Positions 24,496 through 32,314 of a stretch of 64,000 nt of DNA are shown here, piece after piece. Where the stretch lies: assembly GCA_016705365.1 (NCBI GenBank), contig JADIYI010000008.1, forward strand, positions 620,001 to 684,000, read 5' to 3'. The position numbers were made by a program, and so were the translations under genes. Position 1 is the stretch's first letter; each line of letters opens with the position of its first letter. The notes under the pieces were generated by a model that saw only the letters and a list, made by a program, of their open reading frames with translations, made no database searches and was not told the origin of the DNA. Source of the DNA: Gammaproteobacteria bacterium. GTDB lineage: Bacteria > Pseudomonadota > Gammaproteobacteria > Pseudomonadales > UBA5518.

Positions 24496-26001
24496 TCAGT
24501 CGCGCGTTTCCCCGATCCGATACGCCAGCGCTTCGGCAATATGCGCCGACGCGATCGCGTCGCAGGCATCCAGGTCCGCAATGCTGCGCGCCACGCGGAG
24601 CACGCGGTGATAAGCACGCGCCGACAATCCCCAGCGCTCGATGGCGGCCACCAGGAACGCGCGATCCTCGTCGCCCAGGCAGACCACGCGTTCCAGCTCC
24701 CGGCCCCGCAGTTCGCTGTTGCTGCAACCCTGGCGCGACAGTTGCCGCTCGCGCGCGGCGATCACCCGTTCGCGGATGCTGTGACTGGGTTCCTCGGGAT
24801 GCGTGTCGGTGCGCTCGAACAGCGCCGCGCCGGGACGCGAGACCTCGACCAGCATATCGAAGCGATCGAGCAACGGACCGGACAGCCGTTCGCGGTAGCG
24901 ACCCACCTGGTCCGGGGTGCAACGGCAATCGCGAAAGCCCGATCCGAGGTAGCCGCACGGGCAGGGATTCATCGCCGCGAGCAACTGGAAGCGCGCCGGA
25001 AAGCACACCCTGCGCAGCGCGCGCGCCACCATGATCTCGCCCGACTCGAGCGGTTCGCGCAGCAGGTCGAGGAGGCGCCGCGGCCATTCCGGCAACTCGT
25101 CCAGGAACAGCACGCCCTGGTGGGCGAGCGTGATCTCGCCCGGGCGCGGATGGCTGCCACCACCGACCAGTGCCGCGCCGGAGGCACTGTGGTGCGGCAT
25201 CCTGAACGGGCGCTGATAACCCTCTGGAGCAAAATCCCCGAGGCCCGCCACGGAACGGATCGAGGCCACTTCGAGCCATTCCGCTGTCTCCATCGGCGGC
25301 AGGATGCCGGGCATGCGGGTGGCCAGCATGGTTTTGCCCGTACCCGGCGGGCCACTCATCAGCAGGTGCAGTTTTCCCGCGGCCGCAATCGCCAATGCGC
25401 GCTTGGCGCGAGCCTGCCCGCGTACATCGGCCATATCGGCGTCCGGCGCTGCGTGCACAGGGCTGTCGGGTGCCTGGGTGTCGGTCAGCGCCGCGCCGCT
25501 GAGATGCGCGCACACCTGCAGCAGATGTTGCGCGGGAATCACGCAGGCACCGGGAATCCGCGCTGCCTCGGCGGCATTCGCCCCGGGCACGATCAGTGCC
25601 TTGCCGTTCGCATGGCAGGCGATGGCCGCGGGCAGTGCGCCGGTGACGCTGCGGATTTCTCCGCTCAGCGCCAGTTCGCCGAGAAACTCGAATCCCTCGA
25701 GACTGCGTGGATCGATCTGCCCCGATGCGCCGAGAATCCCGAGTGCGATCGCGAGATCGTAACGCCCGCCTTCCTTCGGCAGATCGGCGGGTGCGAGATT
25801 GATCGTCACGCGTGACGCGGGAACCTTGAACTGGGTGTTGAGCAGCGCGCTGCGCACCCGGTCCTTGCTTTCACGCACCGCGGTTTCGGGCAGCCCGACG
25901 ATCGCCATGCGTGGCAGGCCGCCCGAAATGTGGATCTCGGCGCGTACCGGCGGGGCGGAAATTCCGATCTGGGCGCGGGTGTCGACGGTTGCAAATGACA
26001 T
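24496..26001 (-). CDS. comM: ComM/YifB, Mg-chelatase-like AAA+ ATPase
   Basis: 501 residues. An N-terminal Lon-protease-like fold (about 1-180, GLPETAVRESKDRVRSAL), then an AAA+ domain with Walker A GPPGTGKT at 217-224 and Walker B-like VLFLDELPEW, and a C-terminal zinc-finger region with NPCPCGYLG and CRCTP. ComM is a hexameric helicase promoting branch migration during natural transformation (established in Vibrio). It follows ubiK on the same strand, as in Pseudomonas. Confidence 0.95.
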   Translation of the reverse strand: MSFATVDTRAQIGISAPPVRAEIHISGGLPRMAIVGLPETAVRESKDRVRSALLNTQFKVPASRVTINLAPADLPKEGGRYDLAIALGILGASGQIDPRSLEGFEFLGELALSGEIRSVTGALPAAIACHANGKALIVPGANAAEAARIPGACVIPAQHLLQVCAHLSGAALTDTQAPDSPVHAAPDADMADVRGQARAKRALAIAAAGKLHLLMSGPPGTGKTMLATRMPGILPPMETAEWLEVASIRSVAGLGDFAPEGYQRPFRMPHHSASGAALVGGGSHPRPGEITLAHQGVLFLDELPEWPRRLLDLLREPLESGEIMVARALRRVCFPARFQLLAAMNPCPCGYLGSGFRDCRCTPDQVGRYRERLSGPLLDRFDMLVEVSRPGAALFERTDTHPEEPSHSIRERVIAARERQLSRQGCSNSELRGRELERVVCLGDEDRAFLVAAIERWGLSARAYHRVLRVARSIADLDACDAIASAHIAEALAYRIGETRD

Positions 26002-26037
26002 GATCCTTCCCTGGATACATGGTTGACGAACGCGGGC

Positions 26038-26298
26038 CTATTCCGTGGCCCGCTCCAGTTCCGCCAGTTGCTGCTGCAACCGGCCAACTTCCGCTTCGAG
26101 TTCCGCCAGCTGTGCCCGGGTGCGCTCCAGGGTTTCGAGTTGTGCGTCGAACTGTTCGCGGGTTACGAGATCGAGCCGTGCAAACGCGGTCTGCACGATG
26201 GTGTTGAGGCTTTTCTGCATGTCCTCGCGCGCGCCCGCGTCGCTGATGAAGCGGCCGAGCTGATCGCCGAGGTTGCGCAACAGGTTGTCGTTGATCAT
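26038..26298 (-). CDS. ubiK: ubiquinone biosynthesis accessory factor UbiK
   Basis: 86-residue BMFP-family protein: an amphipathic N-terminal helix (NDNLLRNLGDQLGRFISDAG), VREQFD-like TREQFDAQLETLERTRAQL, and a coiled coil to the C-terminus, which trimerises in known members. UbiK helps UbiJ and the late ubiquinone-synthesis enzymes. The ATG at 26298 (MINDNLL) was chosen over a TTG 15 bases upstream. Lies 36 bases before comM. Confidence 0.9.
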   Translation of the reverse strand: MINDNLLRNLGDQLGRFISDAGAREDMQKSLNTIVQTAFARLDLVTREQFDAQLETLERTRAQLAELEAEVGRLQQQLAELERATE

Positions 26299-26390
26299 CG
26301 GGATTCCGGGCAAACGTTTGCCGCAGGGATTCTAAACCATGCCGCGCACAAATGGTGTGGCCGAGGATGCGAGGACTGGCCGCGGCGCGA

Positions 26391-26407
26391 TGCACAAACG
26401 CGGTGCG
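26391..26407 (+). promoter_or_regulatory. NtrC-like binding site 1
   Basis: TGCACAAACGCGGTGCG matches the NtrC dyad TGCAC-N7-GTGCA with one mismatch in the second arm. Its centre is about 139 bases upstream of the transcription start expected from the sigma-54 promoter. Confidence 0.6.
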
Positions 26408-26409
26408 GG

Positions 26410-26426
26410 TGCGTTGAATCGGTGCA
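26410..26426 (+). promoter_or_regulatory. NtrC-like binding site 2
   Basis: TGCGTTGAATCGGTGCA has a complete GGTGCA arm and a partial TGC arm in the NtrC dyad spacing. It is centred 19 bases from site 1 and about 120 bases upstream of the expected start; paired NtrC dimers on one face at this distance are the classic enhancer layout. Confidence 0.55.
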
Positions 26427-26511
26427 AAAGACTCCGGTTGATTTCCTCATCGCGCGCCATTTTCGTCCTGGAAATATCCTAATTCATTGGTTTAAAAGGT
26501 TTTTATCAAGC

Positions 26512-26527
26512 TGGCACGTGCGCTGCA
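26512..26527 (+). promoter_or_regulatory. sigma-54 (-24/-12) promoter of the porin-glnK-amtB operon
   Basis: TGGCACG-TGCG-CTGCA: the -24 element matches the RpoN consensus TGGCACG fully and the GG/GC pairs are separated by exactly 10 bases; only one T of TTGC is changed to C. An AT-rich stretch (26477-26510) between this and the NtrC-like sites would ease looping. Transcription would start near 26538, about 60 bases before the porin ATG. Confidence 0.78.
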
Positions 26528-26600
26528 AAAGGCATATCGAGTTTCGCACTGCAGCATGCAGTTGAAACATGGTCAAACCTTACTGTTACGGAGACAGTCG

Positions 26601-27323
26601 ATGAAAACCAAGTTGTTCGTGAATACGTTTGTCCTGGCCGCGGTTGGTGCAGGCCTCAGCCTGCCGGTTGTCGCCGGGGACGAACTCGCCATCAGCGGAA
26701 ATGTGAGCCTTGCCTCGGAGTATGTGTTCCGCGGGCAGTCGCAGACCCAGGAGAACGCGGCTGTCCAGGGCGGACTGGATCTCGAATACTGCGGCTTCTA
26801 TGTCGGGGCCTGGGGTTCCAACGTCGATTTCAACAGCGATGCCACCGCCGAAATCGACTACTACGGCGGCTATGTATTTGGTCTCACCGAGGATCTGAGC
26901 CTCGATATCGGCTATATCCGCTACTCCTACGCCGGTGAGTCCGACCTCGACTACGACGAAGTCAAGGCGGCTCTCGGCTGGAAGGACCTCACCGTCGGCG
27001 TGAACTATTCCTGGAACTATCTCGGGGAAGATCCCTTCGGTGACGGTGACGTGGATTTCTTCTACTACTTCGCCGATTACAGCTTTGCCCTGCCGGCGGA
27101 CTTTGCGCTGGGGTTGCACGTGGCACTGAACCAGGCCGATGGCGACGTGAACAACATTGCATTCGAGAGCCGCGGGGAAAACGAATACACGGAGTGGAAC
27201 GCATCGCTGGGCAAATCGTTTCTCGGTGCCGATTTCGCGCTGACCTACTGGGGTACGAGCATCGACGGCAGCAACGAACTCGGAGACGAGCGACTGGTGT
27301 TCTCGGTATCGAAAAGCATGTAA
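26601..27323 (+). CDS. TorF-family putative porin
   Basis: 240 residues. Signal peptide 1-21 (cleavage after VVAG), then alternating aromatic beta-strands typical of a small outer-membrane barrel: NVSLASEYVFRGQSQT near the start, AEIDYYGGYVFGL, YSWNYLGEDPFGDGDVDFFY, and a C-terminal strand ending VFSVSKSM. This matches the TorF/TIGR02001 (Gcw_chp) group, often found beside amtB/glnK. The ATG at 26601 follows ACGGAGAC. It is first in the sigma-54 driven unit and 41 bases before glnK, so uptake of a nitrogen compound across the outer membrane is likely (inference). Confidence 0.85.
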   Translation: MKTKLFVNTFVLAAVGAGLSLPVVAGDELAISGNVSLASEYVFRGQSQTQENAAVQGGLDLEYCGFYVGAWGSNVDFNSDATAEIDYYGGYVFGLTEDLSLDIGYIRYSYAGESDLDYDEVKAALGWKDLTVGVNYSWNYLGEDPFGDGDVDFFYYFADYSFALPADFALGLHVALNQADGDVNNIAFESRGENEYTEWNASLGKSFLGADFALTYWGTSIDGSNELGDERLVFSVSKSM

Positions 27324-27364
27324 CACATCTGCCCTGGCGCGCCAGGGCTCAAGGAGAAACCGCA

Positions 27365-27703
27365 ATGAAAATGATCACCGCCATCATAAAACCCTTCAAG
27401 CTCGATGATGTACGCGAGGCGCTTTCGGAGATCGGGGTGCAGGGCATCACGGTCACCGAGGTCAAGGGCTTCGGGCGCCAGAAAGGCCATACCGAACTCT
27501 ACCGCGGCGCCGAATACGTCGTCGATTTCCTGCCCAAGGTGAAAATAGAGGTCGTGGTGGCCGACGGCATCGTCGACAACATCATCGAGACCATCACCCG
27601 ATCCGCGCGCACCGGCAAGATCGGCGACGGCAAGATCTTCGTCGTCGCCGTCGACCAGGCCGTACGGATCCGCACCGGGGAAACCGGCGAGGAGGCTGTA
27701 TGA
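27365..27703 (+). CDS. glnK: P-II nitrogen regulatory protein, copy 1
   Basis: 112-residue P-II trimer subunit of normal length with the uridylylated Tyr51 in ELYRGAEY on the T-loop, the B-loop TGKIGDGKIF and the C-terminal RIRTGE. It senses 2-oxoglutarate/ATP/ADP and blocks AmtB when nitrogen is plentiful. The ATG follows AAGGAG. It is about 75% identical by my count (84 of 112) to the second P-II gene at 29146. Its stop is 38 bases before amtB. Confidence 0.96.
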   Translation: MKMITAIIKPFKLDDVREALSEIGVQGITVTEVKGFGRQKGHTELYRGAEYVVDFLPKVKIEVVVADGIVDNIIETITRSARTGKIGDGKIFVVAVDQAVRIRTGETGEEAV

Positions 27704-27741
27704 GCGCGCTACTTGCTGTTCACGAACCACGGGGAGCTTCC

Positions 27742-29058
27742 ATGAAGACCACGATTGCCCGGGCGCTCGGCGCCTCGTTACTGCTTTTGCCCGCGCTTGC
27801 GTTGGCCGACGACGCGCCGGTACTGAATTCCGGCGACACCGCCTGGATGCTGACCGCGACCGCGCTGGTCCTATTCATGGCCATTCCGGGGCTGGCCCTG
27901 TTCTATGCCGGCATGGTGCGCTCGAAGAACGTGCTCTCGGTCCTGATGCAATGCTTTGCGATTACCGCGATGGTCTCGGTGTTGTGGACCATCTACGGCT
28001 ACAGCATGAGTTTTGACACCACCGGGATGGAGGCGGGCGTCACCAACCTCAACTCCTTCATTGGCGGGCTGTCCAGGGCCTTTCTTGCCGGGATGACCAA
28101 GGATGCGCTGGTTCTGGCGGTTCCCGAGTCGGTGTTCATGACCTTCCAGATGACGTTCGCGATCATCACGCCGGCGCTGATCGTCGGTGCCTTTGCCGAG
28201 CGCATGAAGTTCTCGGCGATGATGGTGTTCATGGCGCTGTGGGTGACGGTCTGTTACTTCCCGATGGCGCATATGGTGTGGAGCGGCGACGGTGGACTGT
28301 TGTGGGACTGGGGCGTGCTCGACTTCGCCGGCGGCACCGTGGTGCACATCAATGCCGGTATCGCGGGCCTGGTGGCTTGCCTGGTGCTTGGCAAGCGCAA
28401 GGGCTTCCCCGGAACCGCGATGCCCCCGCACAACCTCGGTTACACCGTGATCGGCGCCTCGATGCTGTGGGTCGGCTGGTTCGGTTTCAACGCGGGTTCC
28501 GCGGTTGCCGCCGACGGCAACGCCGGCATGGCCATGGCGGTAACGCAGATCGCCACCGCCGCCGCTGCTCTGGGTTGGATGCTGGCCGAGTGGTTCAGGC
28601 ACGGCAAGCCCTCGGTGCTCGGCATCGCCTCGGGCGCCATCGCCGGCTTGGTCGCGATCACGCCGGCTTCGGGCACCGCCGGTCCCGGTGGCGCGCTGGT
28701 GATCGGCTTTGCCAGCGGACTGATCTGCTTCCTGGCCGCGACCCGCCTCAAGCGTGCGCTTGGTTACGATGACTCGCTCGACGTGTTCGGTGTGCATGGT
28801 GTCGGCGGTATCGTCGGTGCGATTCTCACCGGTGTGTTCGCCGCCCCCGCCCTGGGTGGCTTTGGCGAAGTCGAGAACATCGCGCTGCAGGTCTGGATCC
28901 AGACCAAGGGCGTGCTGTTCACGCTGGTCTATAGCGGTGTGCTGAGCTACCTGTTGCTGAAGCTCGTCGACCTGGTGATCGGCCTGCGGGTCAGCGAGGA
29001 AGATGAAACCATGGGCCTCGACATCGCGCTGCACGATGAGCGTGGCTACAACCTCTGA
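27742..29058 (+). CDS. amtB: ammonium transporter
   Basis: 438 residues including a cleavable signal peptide (1-22) and 11 membrane helices. The pore twin-His pair is visible in VVHINAG and FGVHGVGG, with the FYAGMVRSKNVLSVL and ESVFMTFQMTFA segments. It conducts ammonium into the cytoplasm and is gated by P-II. ATG 27742 (GGGAG at good spacing, direct signal peptide) was chosen over ATG 27700, which overlaps the glnK stop and would add 14 residues. Confidence 0.96.
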   Translation: MKTTIARALGASLLLLPALALADDAPVLNSGDTAWMLTATALVLFMAIPGLALFYAGMVRSKNVLSVLMQCFAITAMVSVLWTIYGYSMSFDTTGMEAGVTNLNSFIGGLSRAFLAGMTKDALVLAVPESVFMTFQMTFAIITPALIVGAFAERMKFSAMMVFMALWVTVCYFPMAHMVWSGDGGLLWDWGVLDFAGGTVVHINAGIAGLVACLVLGKRKGFPGTAMPPHNLGYTVIGASMLWVGWFGFNAGSAVAADGNAGMAMAVTQIATAAAALGWMLAEWFRHGKPSVLGIASGAIAGLVAITPASGTAGPGGALVIGFASGLICFLAATRLKRALGYDDSLDVFGVHGVGGIVGAILTGVFAAPALGGFGEVENIALQVWIQTKGVLFTLVYSGVLSYLLLKLVDLVIGLRVSEEDETMGLDIALHDERGYNL

Positions 29059-29097
29059 TCTGCCGGTGTAGTGTGGGCGGTACGCTGCGTATCCCGG

Positions 29098-29103
29098 TAT
29101 AAT
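29098..29103 (+). promoter_or_regulatory. -10 element before the second P-II gene
   Basis: A perfect TATAAT 43 bases before the ATG of the second glnK, followed by a GC-rich discriminator (GCGCGCC). No good -35 is present. An overlapping GG-N10-GC (TGGGCGG-TACG-CTGC, 29074-29088) resembles a weak sigma-54 site; either way the second P-II gene seems to have its own promoter. Confidence 0.4.
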
Positions 29104-29145
29104 GCGCGCCCACGTACACCCCCCGTTCGCAGGAGAGCCTCGCGC

Positions 29146-29484
29146 ATGAAACTCATCACCGCCATCATCAAACCCTTCAAGCTCGATGACGTGCGCTCGG
29201 CTCTCTCCGATATCGGCGTGCAGGGTGTGACGGTGAGCGAAGTGAAGGGCTTCGGGCGTCAGAAAGGACACACCGAACTGTATCGCGGAGCCGAGTACGT
29301 GGTGGATTTTCTGCCCAAGGTGAAGCTCGAGATTGCCGTTGATGACAGCCAGACGGACGCGGTGATCGAGGCCATACGCGCGTCGGCGAATACCGGCAAG
29401 ATCGGCGATGGCAAGATTTTCGTGGCTCCGCTCGAGCAGGTGATCCGCATCCGCACCGGCGAGGCTGGCCCGGACGCGATCTGA
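29146..29484 (+). CDS. P-II nitrogen regulatory protein, copy 2
   Basis: 112 residues, same length and landmarks as copy 1: Tyr51 in ELYRGAEY, TGKIGDGKIF, RIRTGE. The first 65 residues are almost identical to copy 1 and the differences cluster at residues 68-88 and the last 20. The ATG follows AGGAGAG. Downstream of amtB, in the same direction, so AmtB is flanked by two P-II genes. It may be GlnB or a second GlnK; sequence alone does not decide. Confidence 0.95.
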   Translation: MKLITAIIKPFKLDDVRSALSDIGVQGVTVSEVKGFGRQKGHTELYRGAEYVVDFLPKVKLEIAVDDSQTDAVIEAIRASANTGKIGDGKIFVAPLEQVIRIRTGEAGPDAI

Positions 29485-29555
29485 TCAGGCTGGCCTCGAG
29501 CCGGGCACCCTCGGTTTAGGGTATAAAAAGCGCGCATCAAATAAACAAAAAGTTT

Positions 29556-29583
29556 TTGACTCGCACAAACACTCGACTATAAG
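29556..29583 (+). promoter_or_regulatory. sigma-70 promoter of sutA
   Basis: TTGACT (29556-29561), a 16-base spacer and TATAAG (29578-29583) in an AT-rich window, about 72 bases before the sutA ATG. The surrounding 29485-29655 holds no gene. Confidence 0.55.
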
Positions 29584-29655
29584 TATGCGGGTGAAAGCCG
29601 GGCAATTACGCGCGGGTGTGATGAATGGCGGGCGCCGCTGACGGGAAGGAAAGCC

Positions 29656-29904
29656 ATGTCCCCAGAAGATGATGAAGACAACGAGAACGAAAACGAAAGC
29701 GTTGATTCGGACACGATCGAGGTCGAGGCGCCGCCGCCGCGTGACGAACCCCTGGAAACCCGTTCGCTGGAAGCGCGCTGCAAGCTGCGTGATCAGATGC
29801 AGTCGGATATCGAGGCGTTCCTGCGCTCGGGCGGTCGGATCGAGCAGGTAGCGCCGAATGTGAGCGCGCAGGATGCCGCGAAAACCGCGGTGGAAAGCAG
29901 CTAG
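29656..29904 (+). CDS. sutA: SutA-like RNA-polymerase-binding regulator
   Basis: 82 residues: an acidic, disordered N-terminus (PEDDEDNENENESVDSD) and a C-terminal helix RCKLRDQMQSDIEAFLRSGG followed by RIEQVAPNV. The helix plus ...FLSxGGxVxEIxPNV pattern matches Pseudomonas SutA, a small protein that binds RNA polymerase and raises transcription in slow growth. Its place beside amtB/glnK, ubiK and the HAD-xerC block is as in P. aeruginosa. The acidic tail is shorter than there (82 against about 105 residues). The ATG follows GGAAGGAAAG. Its stop overlaps the convergent HAD gene stop by 4 bases. Confidence 0.8.
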   Translation: MSPEDDEDNENENESVDSDTIEVEAPPPRDEPLETRSLEARCKLRDQMQSDIEAFLRSGGRIEQVAPNVSAQDAAKTAVESS

Positions 29905-30611
29905 CTGCACTCCAGTTCGTTGATCAGGGCAGCCAGCTCGCTGAAGGCCCTGAAAACGGCCCTCGGCGCTTCTCCGCCGGGCCATGCGCGATCATCGGGA
30001 TTGAACCAGACCGTGGTGATGCCGAGGCGCTGTGCGCCGAGCATGTCGTGCTCGTGATGGTCCCCGATGTGGATGCAGTGCTCCGCGCTGGTCTGCGCGG
30101 CAGCGAGCGCCGCGTTGAAGTGCTGTGCCTGCGGTTTGCTTGCCGCCAGCGCCTCGGCATTGAAAGCAAAATTGAAATACTTGCCCAACGACAGCCGGAA
30201 CACATCGGCATTGCCATTGGTCAGCACCCCGAGCACGTAGCTGCGTGACAGCTGCTCGAGACACTGCGCGACATCCGCAAAGGGTTCGATATCGTGCCGC
30301 GCCTCGATGAAGATCGCGAAAGCCTCTGCGGCGAGTTGCGTGGCCTGTTGCGGGGCGTAGCCGCAATCGAGCAGCGCAAGCCGCATCGACTCGCGCCGCA
30401 GCTCGCTCACGTGGTGGTGCAACTCGGGGCGTTCACGCAGCAGGCGCAGACGCAGGTTCATCAGTTCCGCCCGGTTGAAGCGCTGCGGCACCTCGGGGCA
30501 ATGGCGCATCAGCCATTCGCTCACGCGCTGCTCGGCGCGCACCAGAACCGGGCGCACATCCCAGAGCGTGTCATCGAGATCGAAGGTAATCAGCCGGAAG
30601 CGCCGGTTCAT
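29901..30611 (-). CDS. HAD-IA family phosphatase
   Basis: 236-residue haloacid-dehalogenase-like hydrolase: motif I FDLDDTLWDV at residue 8-17, motif II VLGVLTNGNADV, motif III Lys in EALAASKPQAQHF and motif IV HIGDHHEHDMLGA. Related to the YjjG/YigB group of small-molecule phosphatases (YigB acts on FMN); the position beside xerC-DUF484-dapF matches YigB in E. coli. The ATG at 30611 was chosen over a TTG 21 bases upstream. Likely last gene of the lptM-lysA-dapF-DUF484-xerC unit. Confidence 0.88.
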   Translation of the reverse strand: MNRRFRLITFDLDDTLWDVRPVLVRAEQRVSEWLMRHCPEVPQRFNRAELMNLRLRLLRERPELHHHVSELRRESMRLALLDCGYAPQQATQLAAEAFAIFIEARHDIEPFADVAQCLEQLSRSYVLGVLTNGNADVFRLSLGKYFNFAFNAEALAASKPQAQHFNAALAAAQTSAEHCIHIGDHHEHDMLGAQRLGITTVWFNPDDRAWPGGEAPRAVFRAFSELAALINELECS

Positions 30612-30672
30612 CGTGCTGCGTTCGCGGCGCAACGGGGCGGATTGTCAGGGCGCATCGATCGACGCCGCCGCG

Positions 30673-31617
30673 CTAGTCGTCAGCGCCGCCGCGCCGCCGC
30701 GTGGCGCGTGGATGGGCGGCGTCGTAGACCTTGGCCAGGTGCTGGAAATCGAGATGGGTGTAGATCTGGGTGGTCGAGAGGTTGGCGTGCCCGAGCATCT
30801 CCTGCACCGCGCGCAGATCGCCGCTCGATTCGAGCAGGTGGCTCGCAAACGAATGGCGCAACATATGGGGATGCAGGCGCTGGCTGAGACCGCGTGCGCG
30901 CCCCTGCTGCTCGAGCCGCTTCTGTACCGCGCGCACGCTGATGCGCGTGCCGCGCCGGCTGATGAAAACCGCCGCGTGATGGGCCGCGCGTGCACACAAG
31001 CCGCGCGCCTGAAGCCAGCGCCGCAGGGCCTGTGCGGCCTGGGCGCCGAGCGGAATGGTGCGGGTACGGTTGCCCTTGCCGGTGACCGTGACGAGGGCGC
31101 CGTCGAGATCGAGCTCGGGGAGATCGAGCCGGCACAATTCCGAGAGCCGTAATCCCGAGCTGTAGAAAAGCTCCATGATGGCGCCGTCACGCAGTGACTC
31201 CCAGCTTTGGGGTTCGGCATCGAGCAGGCGCGCGGTCTGGTCCACATCGAGCGTGGCGGGCAGCTTGCGAGGCCCTTTTGGCGCCGCCACACCCAGCGCC
31301 GGATTGACCCGCAGCGTTCCATTGCTGACCAGGTGGTTGAACAGGCCGCGACAGGCCGAGAGAAAGCGTTGCAGACTGCGGCTGCCCAGTCCGCGCCGGT
31401 GCAGCGCCGCAACCGACTGCCGAATCGCCGCCGCATCGATCCCCTGCGCAGTGTCGATGCCGGCCTGCGCAAGGCAGGTCGATAGCAATGCTAGATCGCG
31501 ACGATAGGCCGCCAGCGTGTGCCTCGAGGCGCGGCGGGTGGCTTCGAGATAGCCGAGGTAGTCGTCGATACCCGCTTGCAGTGCCGATTCGAGCGCCAAT
31601 TCAGGTGTGCTCTGCAA
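30673..31617 (-). CDS. xerC: tyrosine recombinase XerC
   Basis: About 314 residues. N-terminal SAM-like domain (YLGYLEATRRASRHTLAAYR) and a C-terminal catalytic domain with Arg in GLRLSELCRL, Lys in TGKGNRTR, HMLRHSFASHL, LGHANLSTTQ and the nucleophile Tyr in IYTHLD. With XerD it resolves chromosome dimers at dif. There is no ATG near the expected start; I place it at TTG 31617, overlapping the DUF484 end by 17 bases (TTG 31596 is the alternative). The housekeeping neighbours argue against a mobile-element integrase. Confidence 0.92.
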   Translation of the reverse strand: MQSTPELALESALQAGIDDYLGYLEATRRASRHTLAAYRRDLALLSTCLAQAGIDTAQGIDAAAIRQSVAALHRRGLGSRSLQRFLSACRGLFNHLVSNGTLRVNPALGVAAPKGPRKLPATLDVDQTARLLDAEPQSWESLRDGAIMELFYSSGLRLSELCRLDLPELDLDGALVTVTGKGNRTRTIPLGAQAAQALRRWLQARGLCARAAHHAAVFISRRGTRISVRAVQKRLEQQGRARGLSQRLHPHMLRHSFASHLLESSGDLRAVQEMLGHANLSTTQIYTHLDFQHLAKVYDAAHPRATRRRGGADD

Positions 31618-32314
31618 AGCGCGGCAACAATCGCTGCAGTGCATCGCCGATGAATTCCAGGAACAGCGTGCCCATCTCGCCATGAAAGCGGCGGGCATCG
31701 CTGCTGCCGGCTGCCAGCAGCGCAAGCGGAGTGCCGGTACCCACCGGCACCACCACCGCCGAATGCACCGTCTCGGCAGCGGCGGCAAACAGCAGCGCAC
31801 GTTCCTGCGGGCGCAATGGTCCGACGATGGGCTTGCCCGGTCGAAACATGCTCTTCAGTGTGCTCTCGGCATCGTCACGCGTGATGCGCTCGCCGCCCTC
31901 GCTCCAGCGCGAGTCGTGGTCCGACACCAGCAGCAGCCGGCAATGTTCCACGCCGAACTCGCGTCGTATCGATTGCACCAGGCTCTGGCTGAGTTGTTCG
32001 AGCGTGCCGGCTTCCAGCAGCGCGAGAATCAGCTGGCGGGTCTTGGTGAACAGCTCGTCGTTGTCGCGGGCGTGATCGAGCAGCCGGCTCAGGCGCTGGC
32101 GCGACTCGATGTTGCGCTCGCGCAGCAGGCTGACTTGTCGCTCTACCAGCGATACCGCAGTGCCCGCGCGGTGCGGCAACTCGAGTTCGCAGAGGATGTT
32201 CTCGTGATGCAGGAAAAAATCCGGGTGACGCCCGAGATAGGCGAGTACCTCCTCGGTCGCAAGTTCCGTTGCGCTGTCGCGCATGCGCAAGCTCGTGGCG
32301 TGTTCTTCTTTCAT
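31601..32314 (-). CDS. DUF484 family protein
   Basis: 237 residues. N-terminal EEVLAYLGRHPDFFLHHENI and ELPHRAGTAVSLVERQVSLL are the DUF484 hallmarks, followed by a coiled coil and a GAF-like C-terminal domain (SIRREFGVEHCRLLLVSDHD, VPVGTGTPLALLAAGSSD). Function unknown, but constantly placed between dapF and xerC in gammaproteobacteria. The ATG overlaps the dapF stop (ATGA). Confidence 0.9.
   Translation of the reverse strand: MKEEHATSLRMRDSATELATEEVLAYLGRHPDFFLHHENILCELELPHRAGTAVSLVERQVSLLRERNIESRQRLSRLLDHARDNDELFTKTRQLILALLEAGTLEQLSQSLVQSIRREFGVEHCRLLLVSDHDSRWSEGGERITRDDAESTLKSMFRPGKPIVGPLRPQERALLFAAAAETVHSAVVVPVGTGTPLALLAAGSSDARRFHGEMGTLFLEFIGDALQRLLPRFAEHT

Noticed and set aside
29074..29088. 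Second sigma-54 promoter before the downstream P-II gene
   Set aside because: GG-N10-GC spacing is present but only four of seven -24 bases match and a perfect TATAAT overlaps, so I do not list it as a separate site.
30673..31800. ATG-started 375-codon xerC frame
   Set aside because: Its first 60 codons are Cys/Trp-rich shadow of DUF484; the conserved protein begins near TTG 31617.
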